Shown here: one piece after another, positions 34,501 to 49,266 of the stretch | How the letters are laid out: every line of letters begins with the position of its first letter | Numbering within the stretch: position 1 is the stretch's first letter | Program-made: the position numbers and the translations under genes | From: Bryum argenteum | Taxonomy: Eukaryota > Streptophyta > Bryopsida > Bryales > Bryaceae | Assembly: GCA_037043015.1 (NCBI GenBank) | Contig: CM073325.1 | Coordinates: forward strand, 2,916,501-2,980,500 | Length of the DNA stretch: 64,000 nt | Reading direction: 5' to 3' | Notes under the pieces: model-generated | Database searches by the model: none | What the model was told of the DNA's origin: nothing | The model's input: only the letters and a program-made list of their open reading frames with translations

Positions 34501-34707
34501 TGTTGGAACCTGATGATGAAGTTGGATGATGTATTCGTGCGTATGTTGCTCCCATATAGCGGTTGGTTCTCCAAGCGTGGTACGGAGCAGCTGATGGTTG
34601 ATGCAACCGCCCTCTTTCAAGTTTTCCAGCCCTATTGTGTCCGCCCTGCAAGTATGTTCAAGGGGTTGACAGGTGCAATCAAGGAAGCTCGCAGAACTGT
34701 AAAGTAG
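31569..34707 (+). CDS. MAG2: MAG2 / RINT1 / TIP20 family vesicle-tethering subunit
   Basis: Four exons join in frame: 31569-32302, 32623-33622, 33921-34194 and 34358-34707, giving 785 residues, close to the 790-800 usual for plant MAG2. RINT1/Tip20 proteins belong to the Dsl1 (NRZ) complex, which tethers Golgi-derived COPI vesicles at the ER with ZW10/Dsl1 and ER SNAREs. In plants MAG2 is needed for storage-protein export. The N-terminal exon is helical and Ala/Glu/Arg-rich with likely coiled coils. The large second exon holds the start of the RINT1_TIP1 domain (VYEPLWAMEELVSPFASQA at about residue 291). The C-terminal part (YDVDAEDSKDVEVSGLEGT, then LVEALFSLQQDLKSLSE) completes it. All sites are GT-AG and phases match. 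AATAAA occurs at 34763. It sits head-to-tail with the AprA-like gene 0.8 kb downstream. Confidence 0.9.
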
Positions 34708-35542
34708 TTCGAATCTGTCCTTTTCCCCATCTGTGCTTTGCAAATAAGGTAATGTATTTGTACAATAAAATGGTCCTGTGCAACATGTATTTCCTCGTCT
34801 ATTGGTATATTTTCTGCTTCGAAATCTCTCCATTGGCGAACGGGTGTGCATGCCCTAGTTGATGGGTATAAACTTTTGTTGGTATCTTCCTTCGACCACA
34901 TGCTGATTACTAATCTGATGTCACCAAATCGACATTGCCCAAGTTCATCAAACCATCACTTCCGTAAAATTGGCCGAGATTCGCATCATGCTGTACCTTT
35001 ACAGGATTGCCACTTTCACATACTTTCATTCATCTTCAAGTGACATGTGCTACTCCAACCTTGAGCCTCATGATACGATATTTCAGTAACAGCTCGACAT
35101 ATTTTCGAAGTACACACTTCAACTAGAATGTTTTCTAATGTGATTGTTGACAACTTTCACTGAGTTCGACTTCTGAAAGTTGCTAAGATTGCTAACAAAA
35201 GACATTTGGTGAAAATGTATGAATATATTTTCATTTTCACACCTCGCCTATGCAAAAGCATTTTGTAAACCATGCACGCAGGAATCGTGAACGCAAAGCC
35301 TCAAAAAGGAGGTACCGCGAAAGGAAAAAGTACGACAAACATTCATGCTCACATTATCCCACATTCATCCATGAGGTATTCTGTGTGAGGGAGTGAGGCG
35401 CAACTTCACCGAGTTGGCATCGCCATGCACGATGATCGATTTCACAGCTATGGAATGTCACCAGCCTAGCGCCCAATTGGATTCCAGTCGAAAAGTTCTC
35501 TCGTTTCATGTTGGGTACTTCTGAATCTTTCGAACCTCATCG
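34708..35542. other. MAG2 3' region and AprA-like gene promoter region
   Basis: The MAG2 3' UTR probably ends soon after AATAAA at 34763. The remainder has no supported ORF. The promoter of the downstream gene must lie here but no confident TATA box was placed. Confidence 0.4.
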
Positions 35543-38500
35543 ATGGAGCGCGCAAGACTCTTCACAAATCTCTCGCTATGGAAGCTCATCGCTCTATTGC
35601 TGCTGCTGCTGCTGCCAATTGTACGTTGTACTCCTTTGGACGATTACGTCACGAAACCGGACGCCAATTACAGGTGCGGAGACTCTCATCCCTAATTTGC
35701 AATAGTGGATTATGTAACGCTCATAGGTAGCTTCTGTGGCAGATGGTACGATACAGGAGCGCGATTGAAGGGGCGGTTCCTGACTGGACCGTGGAATGGC
35801 GTGGTGCTCAACATGACGAGCCAAGCGTGGTTATCGAAGGACGATGTAGACCGCTCCATTTGGACGCACTCTCTTGTCATTTTGGTAAGAGCATGCATTA
35901 CACGTAAAGAATGAATAGATTATGTGTGTGATATACTCATTCTTGTGTGCAGACTCCGAAGAGGGTCGCCTATGATACCGCTTTCCTGCTCATCGGCGGT
36001 GGAAGCAACAATGGCGATCCCCCAAAAGCCACTGACGAGCTCGTGCTGCTTGCTGCTGCGTGAGTCCAAGCTTTATTTAGCTCGTAGTTTCTTAGTGGAC
36101 ATTCTTCTGTTTGATTTCTTGTGTAGTGGGGTCCGAAAGTGAATCGATTTTATTTTCTAGAAGAGCAACTTTGAAGAGCTCTTTCGTGCTCAACATTTCA
36201 TTAATTCAAAAGCCGTGAAGTGCGTTAGTTGATACATTTCACCACCTTTTCATCGCACTTTACGGCTTGTGGATTGATGAATTTTTGAGCACGCAAGATC
36301 ACTTCAAAGTTGCTCTTCTAGAAACAAACTCGATTGATTTTTGGACCCCACTGTGCATGTGAATTGAGTCCATTGTTTCTGGTGATATCATAAACCTTTC
36401 TTAATCATTTGAGGTTCAATTCAGATTGGCAGTGAAGACACGAACATTGGCAGCGGTGGTGTTCCAGGTTCCAAATCAGCCCTTGCGTTTCTGGAGTGAC
36501 AAGCTGAACGCTGTGAGATCCGAAGATGATATCATTGCTTGTAAGCCTTTTTGAATTTCTGCAAATGGGCAGCCTCAGAGTGCATGATTTCCACATTTCA
36601 TACCTGATATTTTATTCCGTTCTGCTCCATAACTTCCAGATACGTGGGCACATTTTTTTGAGAATACGAGGAGGGTGGAATGGCCTGCCCACATTCCCAT
36701 GACCAAGGCAACCGTTCGTGCTATGGATACTATACAAGCCTATGCATCTACTAAGCTGAATCTGCAGGTGGATTTTTGTACTCTCAGCACTACAATCACT
36801 TTATCTAGCGCCATTCCTTCCAGTGACTATTTCCATAGCTATAATTTTGGTCCTGCCCTCAACAGTATGCTGTATACAGCTTTTAGGTCACTGGTTTCTT
36901 AACTTTTTGTTATGCAAGGAACCACGACAAGTACTTGTGGGATACCGCAGCTGTATGAGGCATCTCTTTTTTACTGCACAGGTCGAGTCTTTTGTTGTTG
37001 GAGGTGCCAGTAAGCGGGGCTGGACGACATGGTTAACAGGTGCTGTTGATAAGGTATTACGCTAGCTTTTAATTACCTCTTGTAATTATGAGGCTATTTA
37101 GGTTATAGGCTGTAAACCAATTGTAAAGGCTATAGGTTCTTGGAATACCTCTTTGACTGCTGTTTCATATGTATCAACAACGTTCTCTTCTTTGATTCTG
37201 CATGTACCAAAGTTCACCTCGATGTTCAATGTCAGAAATTCAATTTCATGTCTCAAGATTGTTCGTAAATGAACACTAATGTTCTGTTGGCGTGCTGCTT
37301 AACTCTAGAAAATTATCGTTTCTTCAACCCGAGGGTGCTTGGATGTTGTCCAGCGTGTGGTAGGAATCGTGCCTATGGTTATGGATCTTCTGAACTCCGT
37401 GAAGAATCTGCATCACTTCTATCGTGCACTAGGCGGCTGGCCAATTCCCTTCAAGCCTTACTTTTCGATGAACGTAACTTCTAAACTCGACACAACGGAG
37501 TTCAAGAAACTCATGGTGAGTAATCAGTAATCTCATTTTGTAGATTTACAGACTAAATGTGGGAGATTTTGATTAGGGAGAACCTTCAATGTGGTTTACA
37601 GGCAATCGTGGACCCTTATGTGTACATTCATCGCCTCACCATGCCAAAGCTGGTCATCACCTCTTCCAATGACGAGTTTTTCCTGATCGATGATAGGTAC
37701 CTCAAATTACCGTTATTCTTATGATTTCATACAATCTGTGTACTTGTAGGGTTTTCTATTTACTGTTAGAACGGCTCCGACTTTAGATTGTGCATCTGCA
37801 TCAATTGTCTTTGATAAGTGAGTACAATGTGATTAACACTTCCCTTGCAGAGACTCGAAAGTGATGACTCAAAATGGAACCCTGTAAACGTTATTGCTTG
37901 CTTTTGCAGCACCTTTTTCTGGAACGAGTTGGGAGGTGAGAAACACCATCTGATTTTGGCAAACTGTGAACACAGCCTCACCACCGGCTTGCCCAAGGTA
38001 AATAAGCACATGCACCCTGTTCGATTAGAATTATCACCTCTGTCGGCCGACTAAAAATACAGGATTTTGTGCACTTTGAAGGTTTTTGTCTAGCGACTGG
38101 AGCATTAATATTGACATTCAGATTCAGGAGCTCTGAGAACTAACCAGATTAGGTAGAGATTGTCGTCAGTGACTGCTCCTGTATGAGGTTTTTAATTGCC
38201 GAATATGGTCGCTTCCGTATGTTAGAAAGTTGAAACAACAGCAGCAATATTCATACCCTAAGTCTTAGGACTCGAGAATACATTTATGATGTTACCATGC
38301 TTGATTATGTAGCTTTCTAAGTTTTGCGCTGTAAGTGCAGCTCTTGGCAGCTACTGAAGCCTTCCTTTTAAGTATAGCAATGGAAAGACGGATCATCAAA
38401 CAAAGTGTGAATACTCCTCGGCCCAGGTGTTGGTGGACCTTCGATAAAGCGACTGGAAACTTTGTTGTAAGTGCGTCTGAGCAACCACTTAAAGCTACCT

Positions 38501-39244
38501 TGTGGTATGCCCACTCCATTACCAGCAGTAGGAGACGGGATTTCCGTTGGCTTGCAGCAGATTTTGGAAACTGGTAAGCATATTCTTCTCTTCGTCATGT
38601 CGGTAGCTGTCTTCGACAATATCTGGCATGTTGAGATGAATCTCAGTAGATTTATCGCTTTTGTCAAACTTATGTGATTGTGTTCTTGCAGCTCCACTTT
38701 CATTCTGCAGGGAATGTGCTTTCAACCGATCTTCTTCCGACCTCACAGGCTCAGTATCAAAGCATTCAGCAGTGAAACTTATTCATATGCTGCTACAACG
38801 GCATTGCCAAAGGTATGATTCATCTGTGAAATGCTATATGTGCTTTATTAAGATGTAGATGGAATAGGATTCTTGAACAATTTAGCCATGGGTCCATGAT
38901 CATATAAGAGCCTTCCTTTCATTATACCGTGTAGGGCTTCTAAAAAATACACTAATTGTTATGGTGGTATTTTTTTCAAATTCCTGGTATGATGAGTGAA
39001 GCTTCGGTGACGAGAGCTAGACCTATCTTCATGTGACTTGAGGTGGAAGTTTTCAGCATGTTTGGATCAATTCCATCTCTTGTTGTTTTTTCAGGAGGGA
39101 TTTGGCGCTTACTTCGTGGAGTTGAGGTTCAGAGGTCCCCAGTCGTCATCGCCACTCATATTCACCACGGAAGCAGTGATTGTGCCAGACAGTTACCCTT
39201 TTCCAGATTGTCATGGAATCCACTGCTACGGCTCTTTAGTGTAA
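35543..39244 (+). CDS. Secreted AprA / PhoPQ-activated pathogenicity-related family protein
   Basis: Twelve exons join in frame: 35543-35673, 35743-35884, 35953-36059, 36425-36540, 36640-36767, 36982-37053, 37354-37515, 37602-37696, 37910-37997, 38341-38573, 38692-38812 and 39095-39244, giving 514 residues. The start gives a signal peptide with a seven-leucine core (about residues 19-25) ahead of TPLDDYVTKPDANYRW, the typical mature start of this family. The fold is an alpha/beta hydrolase: GGASKRGW holds the nucleophile-elbow Ser at about 218, SSNDEFF an acid at about 310 and NCEHSL a His at about 339. Members are the Dictyostelium proliferation repressor AprA and bacterial PqaA; no substrate is established for plant members. 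It is probably secreted or in the endomembrane lumen. The 5-CTG run in exon 1 encodes the leucines. Intron 3 carries a foldback MITE. Confidence 0.88.
36125..36352. mobile_element. Foldback MITE in intron 3 of the AprA-like gene (mariner/pogo-like ends)
   Basis: Nearly the whole 228 bp is one long imperfect inverted repeat. The left arm starts AGTGGGGTCCGAAAG, and the right arm, read backwards, starts CAGTGGGGTCCAAAAA. The shared internal blocks are TCTAGAAGAGCAACTTTGAAG, GTGCTCAA and GCCGT(G/A)AAGTGCG. The loop is about 30 nt near 36225-36255. CAGTGG-type ends next to TA suggest a Tc1/mariner or pogo derivative. Transcribed with the gene, it would fold into a long hairpin. No splice or coding effect is visible. 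Confidence 0.8.
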
Positions 39245-39886
39245 CCATGAGTCACGGAATTGCTCTCACGGAATCTCTCTTAACCAGATCCAAGCCTCAC
39301 TTCTAACATGGTATAGAGCCATAGCACTAACAGTCAAATCATCAACTATATGATTTGTTGATATGAAACGAAGCGAGGCTATCATCGATGCTCTTCCTCC
39401 ATTGTCTTGAATCATGCGAGAGTGTGGGGCCTTACGAATGGAGTTTGAACGAATTAATAGATTGTTGTTGGAACTGATCTCTTGAATTGAGGCCATTATT
39501 GGGACATTATTGCGTTTCCGCAGGGTCGATGGAGCTCTTGAGAGGATTCGAAGGCTCAGCTATGGTGTGGAGGTGCTGGAAGTTTCACGAACCTAAATAC
39601 TTGTTATACTCTTCAAATTTGGGTATTTGAGAGACGAAGACTTTCAGAGGCTCGTAGTGATCCCTATGTCAGAGTCGCGATCTTAACACGTGTCTTTGAT
39701 CCGGGGATCTCGGCAGTCGTCAGACATAGGGTCCACCAAGCAACCATCGGGACGTTGCCGTAGTGGAAGGAATCTCGGAACGAGTCCACTTCTGTCCTCC
39801 TTATCGCTGATCGTGCTCAGGCCAGTTCGCTACCTTCGTTCTGCGGCGATTTGAAACTGGGAGACAGGGTTGTTGCTGTGGGTGCG
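39245..39886. other. Intergenic region between the AprA-like gene and hexokinase
   Basis: No gene. Becomes GC-richer from about 39500 towards the hexokinase start, so this is likely its promoter and 5' UTR. Confidence 0.4.
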
Positions 39887-43151
<3,265 letters not shown>

Positions 43152-45560
43152 ACAGACACATGACCACTTCAATCACCTCTACTGTACATTACACTCCCAG
43201 AGATTACATAACACTTCCAGAGGTTTAGAATCTAGGGTGACCGAGGTTCATTGCCAGGATTGAGTTGCTCAATTTTGTCTCTATCAAGCCCTCCCATCCT
43301 TCTAAAATTACAACTATTCCCTCTACTGCGAGGGATCTTGTTGAAGGGAGGTTTGCAGAATGCTCTTTGACGAGTTTGCCTGAATAAACGTTCGATCCTG
43401 GTCTCCTGTCCTGCTCTCAACTTTGCCGAATATTCCAGTTCCTAAACAATTGGATGCGGATGATTCCACCCATACTGTACACAGAACCTTGCTTTGTGAC
43501 TGTAGGCTCCAATTGATGCTGTTAGAAGTAGAGAAAGAGGACGTTGACGGAGCACGTTGGTCCAAGGTACAAGCTATCTAACGTAGGAGCTGCTTTTTTG
43601 TACCTGTCGTTTACGAAACAACCGTTTTCTTACTAAAAGTTCGATCGAGATCGGATATTTGTAATTGCTCACCTGCGCCGTGGCGCCTCTTTACTCATTG
43701 CAGCACCCTTTACCATACTCCGCTTTGACATTTCAGTACAACCCACTTCCATGAAAGTCCTCTGCAGCTGCATATTTGTGTTTTATCTGAAGGATTTTGC
43801 ATTGCAAGTGGTGAAAGTATAACATATCTGGTTTGAATATTTTAAGATTTCGATTGGACAAAGCTCCACCTTATAAATGCCGCTCATGACCATTACTTAT
43901 ATATCGGTAAGGACAGGGTACCTTCACAAGCATGTTGGTCAAATTGGACAGATTAAGAAATTGCACGCTTTTTTTCACTTTAACCCTGGAACGTCGGAGC
44001 GGCCATTTTATGTCCGATGAACAGAACATTTTCACTGTAACCTATTATTGCGGAATGAATTTCATTCATGATTTTTGTAATTGGATTTATGAATGATAAT
44101 AGCATATCATGGAATTCATTTGAGGTCATTTAAGGTATTTCCTAAGATCACATGTGGTAATAAAGTTGAAAGAATGGTTAAAAACAAATCACCGCAAAGT
44201 GCATTTCTGCAACTTTTTCCTACTTTTATTAAGTCTCAAATTTAGGCAACTAAATGATCTCTTTTGAGTTCAAGCTCAATTCATAAAATGAATCTTACCA
44301 AGTCTTGTTTCTACTCCAAGTTAGAATTTCAAGAAATTCCTAATATCTAGTGATTTACTGACACCTTAAGTTTACATGCCTATAGGGTCTCTTTCTCAAT
44401 TTTCAAATATAGCATGACACGAAACCATGGATTACACCATGCTCTTCTTCACTACAATGTCCCCTTATTCTAAAAATTTCAGATTTTTTGAAAGTGATTT
44501 GTATTTGATATGAATTATTTTTGGTTTTTCTTTGAAAATTCACTTGAATTTCAAATCTTCCCAAAAGAATCTGAAATTTTTACAGCATATGAAAAGCATG
44601 TGATCACATCTACGAAAAATAAAATAAAATATTTTACTTTCAGGTAAAGTGGCGAAATGGAGGATTCAGAGTAAGACATATCAAAGTTCAGGCCACGGTT
44701 ATGGGCTCCGACGTTCTAGGGTTAAACGAACCCTGCCAAGCAACGAGGCGAATGGTGTGTATGTATCATCAGTATACTTCTCATACTTTGTTAGCTTCAA
44801 TTGCTACAGAAACAACAGAATGTCGAACATATTAGATCGAAACACAACAATGGCCAGAATCTTGTGTAGGTTACATACTCTGCACTGTCTTTCTCGTTGA
44901 GAGCGGTATCTAAAAATAGATACATAATCAGGTAGTTCATTTACAATTGTGGTAATATTGCAAACGGTCTAAGTCACAAAATTTGACCTTCCTCTAGACT
45001 AAGCTCAAAAAATCTCAATCTAAGCATTACTTTAAAGATTCAACCGTAAGATCTCAAATTTCACTTGACATTCTTCTCACATACCATATTTGAACCATTC
45101 ATTCTTCCTCATTTGTGAGATTATAATGGTCAAATTTGGGTGAGTTTTTCTCCTGCCAAAACCCGTTTTGGTTTTCAATAAAGTTAGGAGTTAGGTATCA
45201 AGTAATTCATCGTAAAATAGTAGAACATGATAGTTTTATATATTTGAGGGAAGTAGTTTGTAAGTTTTGTTTGTGACGGCAGTGGGATTTTAGTGCGCAG
45301 GAGGCGTTCTTGGAAGGGATTGTGGATCATGGATTAAACTTGCGGATCCTCATATTTGAATTTTGAAGTATTTATGGTTTCAAAAGCTGCCACAAAAATA
45401 CAAAAAATGAGGAGAGAAACAAGAACTCAACTCCACAAAAATTGTGTCATTCGAGTTTCAGAAAAATAGAAATATGGACCTACAAGCTTAGAAACCTGTC
45501 TCTAATAGGATGGTAGAAAGAACTATAGTAGGGATAAGGACGTTAGAGTAATGGGACGGG
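43152..45560. other. Hexokinase 3' region and AT-rich intergenic DNA
   Basis: 43152 to about 43800 is GC-intermediate and may include the hexokinase 3' UTR. From 43850 on it is AT-rich with no supported gene. Small ORFs at 43323-43565 and 44649-44900 have no recognisable content. Confidence 0.4.
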
Positions 45561-45565
45561 CATGG

Positions 45566-45930
45566 TTAACCCTTGAACACCTATAGGGTCTGAAACGGGC
45601 AGCCCGAAATTGGATGACAACATCCTTTGGACTTGGGCATCATGAACAATGCACTTTTTGAGCTTGGGCTTCATGAATGAACCAATCAATGATGAGCTTG
45701 CAACCTCCTACAAGGTTATGTACAACCTCAACCTACCTACCTACCACAATCCTTTCAAAGTACAAAACCAATCATACAAATTGTGATTTGAATTGTAAAA
45801 TTTCACATATCTTGATAAGGTGACCAGCTTGATATCGAAATATAAGTGAAAAGTTGAGAACAATGAGTGCTACAGAGCAGATTCTGTTGGAAAGAAGCCC
45901 CTCTGGATTGCTTGAGCATTTAAGGGTTAA
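45566..45930 (+). mobile_element. piggyBac-like MITE, copy A
   Basis: Starts TTAACCCTTGAACACC and ends GCATTTAAGGGTTAA. The interior matches the best copy (55593-55960) in order: 'gaaacgggcagcccgaaa', 'cttgggcatcatgaa', 'aatgatgagcttgcaacctc', 'cacaatcctttcaaag' and 'attctgttggaa'. It is diverged near the 3' end, where the GGTGACC palindrome is lost. Confidence 0.85.
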
Positions 45931-46455
45931 AGTATTTATGTGGGCGTAGCAAAGCTGCGCGAACATAGTAGTAAGTACGAAGTAAACTTTAGAAATGTAG
46001 AAAATAAAATATATTCTTATTCAAACTCTATAAATTTGTGCGAGGGAATGTTCCATTTGCTGCGTCTTGGAAGCCTTCATCGCAAAAAAAACACCAAAAA
46101 CGGCTCCTCGCAAAAAAACACCAAAATAATGAAATAAAATAGAAGCCAAACGTACAGAACAGAAGTTTTCCTTGGAACCAAATTCCCCAAATTTTGTACC
46201 ATGACCACAAGCCACACGCCACTGATATTAAACTCCAGCAGTGGAACAACAAAACGACAAATCTTGCTTGAATGTGTTGGTTTCTTTTTGAAATGGGATA
46301 TGATAGAATCACCACTTTATGATTTTCATATTACAAATGCTTTATCTTCAATGATATCATGAAGTATTATAGAACCTTTTATTCCCATTTTGGAGCAAGG
46401 TTACCCGAGGACACGAATATTCTTGTATCTTCAAATTTTGGTTGTGTACTTCTGG

Positions 46456-46804
46456 TTAACCCTTAACGCTTAAACGCCCATGGGGTGTGAAACGGGCAGC
46501 CCAAAATTGGATCACAACATCTTTTGGACTTGGGCATCATGAATGCACCAATCAATGATGAGCTTGCAACCTCCTACAAGGTTATGTACAGCCCCAACCT
46601 CGCTACCACAATCCTTTCAAAGCACAAAATCACTCATACAAATTGTGATTTGAATTGTAAAATTTCACTTTTTGAATGCATCAGAAGAAGGTGACCAGTT
46701 TGACATCAAAATAGAAGTGAAAAGTTGAGTACAATGAGAGCTACAAAGAAGATTCTGTTGGAAGGTGACCCCTCGGGTCATCTTGGCCCCTTAACCCTTA
46801 ACCC
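46456..46804 (+). mobile_element. piggyBac-like MITE, copy B
   Basis: Starts TTAACCCTTAACGCTTAAACGCCC, a terminus with a small internal duplication. It runs through the family interior to GGTGACCCCTCGGGTCA near 46780. The right terminus is altered and runs straight into TTAACCCCTAAATGG of the next element, suggesting the two elements meet at a TTAA. Confidence 0.82.
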
Positions 46805-47411
46805 CTAAATGGTTTGACTCATTTGTAGTAAAATGAACACATCCTCAAAAGCATTGTCATAGGTGGAGGTAAAAGTGTGTTATCCAAATCTCAACCGTAC
46901 AATCTTGTCGTAGACATATTGAACATCATGTGGGTCAAATTTTGAGTCATGAGGCTTCATAGATTGCGAGATCATAATGTATTAATACTCAAAAATGATC
47001 ACATAATTTCATCATTTTCACTTTAAAGTGAAAATGCTACCATTAGACTTATTGCAATGAAAAAGTCACCAATTAGAATGTTGTTCACCTTCATCTCAGT
47101 AGCATCCTTGAACAAAAAAAAACCATGAGAAAAATTTCTTTGTGCAAATTATGGCCCTGCAATGGTGAAAACTGCCCTAAATTTTACAAAGGAAAAAATG
47201 TCTAAAACTAGGCTGCTGTCACTGAAATGCATGCCATTAATTCATACTTCATTGTATGGGTCTGAGATTTTCATTACATAAACTAGACTTGATTTGGGAC
47301 CCAACCCAAGTGATTTCGTCCAAAACGGAGTCCGGATGAAGAAGTTATGGCTCTCCAAAGTTGGTGTCATCCAAAATGTCGTTTTTCGACATTCGGCCCG
47401 CTTAAGGGTTA
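46797..47411. mobile_element. Long MITE family (reference copy), TTAACCCCTAAATGG end
   Basis: Sits between copies B and C of the short MITE. The left end is TTAACCCCTAAATGGTTTGA and the right end ...CGGCCCGCTTAAGGGTTAA. About 610 bp, non-coding, with conserved blocks 'ggccctgcaatggtgaaaa', 'aaatgcatgccattaattcat', 'gggacccaacccaagtgat' and 'gaagaagttatggctct'. Relatives with the same block order are at 3885, 7230, 22390 and 30140. TTAA plus CCC ends again suggest piggyBac-type mobilisation. Confidence 0.7.
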
Positions 47412-47771
47412 AACGCCCAAGGTGACCCGAGGGGTCACCTTCCAACAGAATCTTCTTTGTAGCTCTCATTGTACTCAACTTTTCACTTATATTTTGATGT
47501 CAAACTGGTCACCTTCCTGTGATGCATTCAAAAAGTGAAATTTTACAATTCAAATCACAATTTGTATGAGTGATTTTGTGCTTTGAAAGGATTGTGGTGG
47601 CGAGGTTGGGGTTGTACATAACCTTGTAGGAGGTTGCAAGCTCATCATTGATTGGTCCATTCATGATGCCCTTGTTCAAAAAGTGCACTATTCATAATGC
47701 CCAAGTCCAAAAGATGCTGTGATCCAATTCTGGGCTGCCCGTTTCACACCCCATGGGCGTTTAAGGGTTAA
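47403..47771 (-). mobile_element. piggyBac-like MITE, copy C (reverse orientation)
   Basis: Reverse orientation: it opens with AAGGGTTAAACGCCCAAGG and the palindrome GGTGACCCGAGGGGTCACC, and closes with CCATGGGCGTTTAAGGGTTAA. The final TTAA (47768-47771) is also the first TTAA of copy D. Confidence 0.85.
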
Positions 47772-48139
47772 CCCTTTAAGGCGCATGTCAACCTCTCGGG
47801 CTGTTTTCCAAGAGAATCTTGCATGTAGCTCTTTTGATTCTCAATTTTTCACTTTTTTTTTTTTTAATATCATTCTACTCACCTTTTTGTGATGCATCTA
47901 CAAAATGAAATCCTACAATTCAAATTGCAATTTGTATGAGTGATTTGTGCTTTGAAAGGATTGTGGTAGGTAGGTTGGGATCGCACAAAACCTTGTAGGA
48001 GGTTGCAAACTCATCATTGATTGGTTCATTCATGCTGCCCAAGTTCAGAAAGTGCACTATTCATGTTGCCCAAGTCCAATAGATGTTGAGATCCAATTTC
48101 GGGCTGCCCATTGAGGAAGGGAAGGACCTTTAAGGGTTA
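47768..48139 (-). mobile_element. piggyBac-like MITE, copy D (second subfamily)
   Basis: Abuts copy C at a shared TTAA. The terminus reads CCCTTTAAGGCGCATGTCA and lacks the GGTGACC palindrome (CTCTCGGGCTG instead). The interior has subfamily-specific variants ('gatcgcacaaaacc', 'catgttgcccaagtcc') and ends GGACCTTTAAGGGTTAA. Same subfamily as copy G. Confidence 0.83.
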
Positions 48140-48890
48140 AATTTATACGTACTTCTCCGTACTTATAAATATCCATCATTAGAATATTCTAAATACTTGA
48201 GAAGTACGGAAAAGTAGTATGTTATCGAAAGATTCCTGAAACAAATACGGCATATTTTTTGTACTCCCGTTTGAATTTACAATGGATTCTCCACTTAGTG
48301 CCCAATTTCAGCTTCCAAAACTCGTACTTATTTGATGAGTTTCAATGTAGACAATGAATTCATTGTAGATAATGAATGATTGTCTACCTACCGATTGATT
48401 GTATTATCGTAGAAATTAGAGTAGGTACACTTTGTTTGGGAAATGATTTCATCCTTATTGGCTTATATTCCCATGTGCAGCCGGTTAGAGCATGCCGAGC
48501 CTGTATTGGAAGCCGCTGTGGGATGGCGTGGGGGAACCTCACCCCATGCAACAACCCTCTAATTATCCGGGTCAATAGGGTTGGATCTTCTTAAATTCCA
48601 GCCCATCCGATCTTCAAGTTTTCCCGTGCCTTCTCAGTGTTCTCTGTAAGCAATGGAGGTTTGCAAGAGGCCGTAAATTCCATTGGTGGAAAATGTTGAG
48701 GATCACACGGTGCAATCTGATTTTTGATGTGATGTGTGGCGTAGGGGCAGAAGGCGTCCGTTCATGTCATTTGGCGGCAGACAACGGGTGGTGAGTCTCG
48801 CGCGCTTGCCCGGCCCCAACTAGCCAACAGAACTGCAAATCATGTTCTCCGAGCGAGACGTGACGAGGCGAGATGGGCATGCTCTTATAC
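48140..48890. other. Intergenic segment between MITE copies
   Basis: No supported gene. An inverted pair ACTTCTCCGTACTT / AAGTACGGAAAAGT lies at about 48151-48218 around a GAATATTC palindrome and could form a hairpin. A short Cys-containing ORF at 48376-48594 has no recognisable family. Confidence 0.35.
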
Positions 48891-48891
48891 C

Positions 48892-49266
48892 TTAACCTAA
48901 AACGCCCAAGCAAGCCCGAGGGGCTTGATTCCAACAGAATATTTCCTGTAGCTCTCACTGTACTCAACATTTCACTTATATTTTGATGTCAAACTGGTCA
49001 CTATCTTATGATGCATTCAAAAGTGAAATTTTACAATTCAAATCACAATTTGTATGAGTGATTTTGTGCTTTGAAAGGATTGTGGTAGGTAGCTTGGGGT
49101 TGTACATAACCTTGTAGGAGGTTGCAAGCTCATCACTGATTGGTCCGTGCATGCTGCCCAAGTTCAAAAAGTGCACTATTCATGATGCCCTAGTCCAAAA
49201 GATGCTGTGATCCAATTTTGGGCTGCCCGTTTCAGACCCCATGGGCGTTTAAGGGTTAAGGGTTAA
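48892..49266 (-). mobile_element. piggyBac-like MITE, copy E
   Basis: Starts TTAACCTAAAACGCCCAAG with CAAGCCCGAGGGGCTTG in place of the GGTGACC palindrome (compensatory change: it still pairs). It has the family interior and ends CCATGGGCGTTTAAGGGTTAA with an extra GGGTTAA. Confidence 0.83.

Noticed and set aside
48376-48594. Short cysteine-containing ORF
   Set aside because: No signal peptide, no conserved spacing and no supporting splice sites; could be a repeat fragment.
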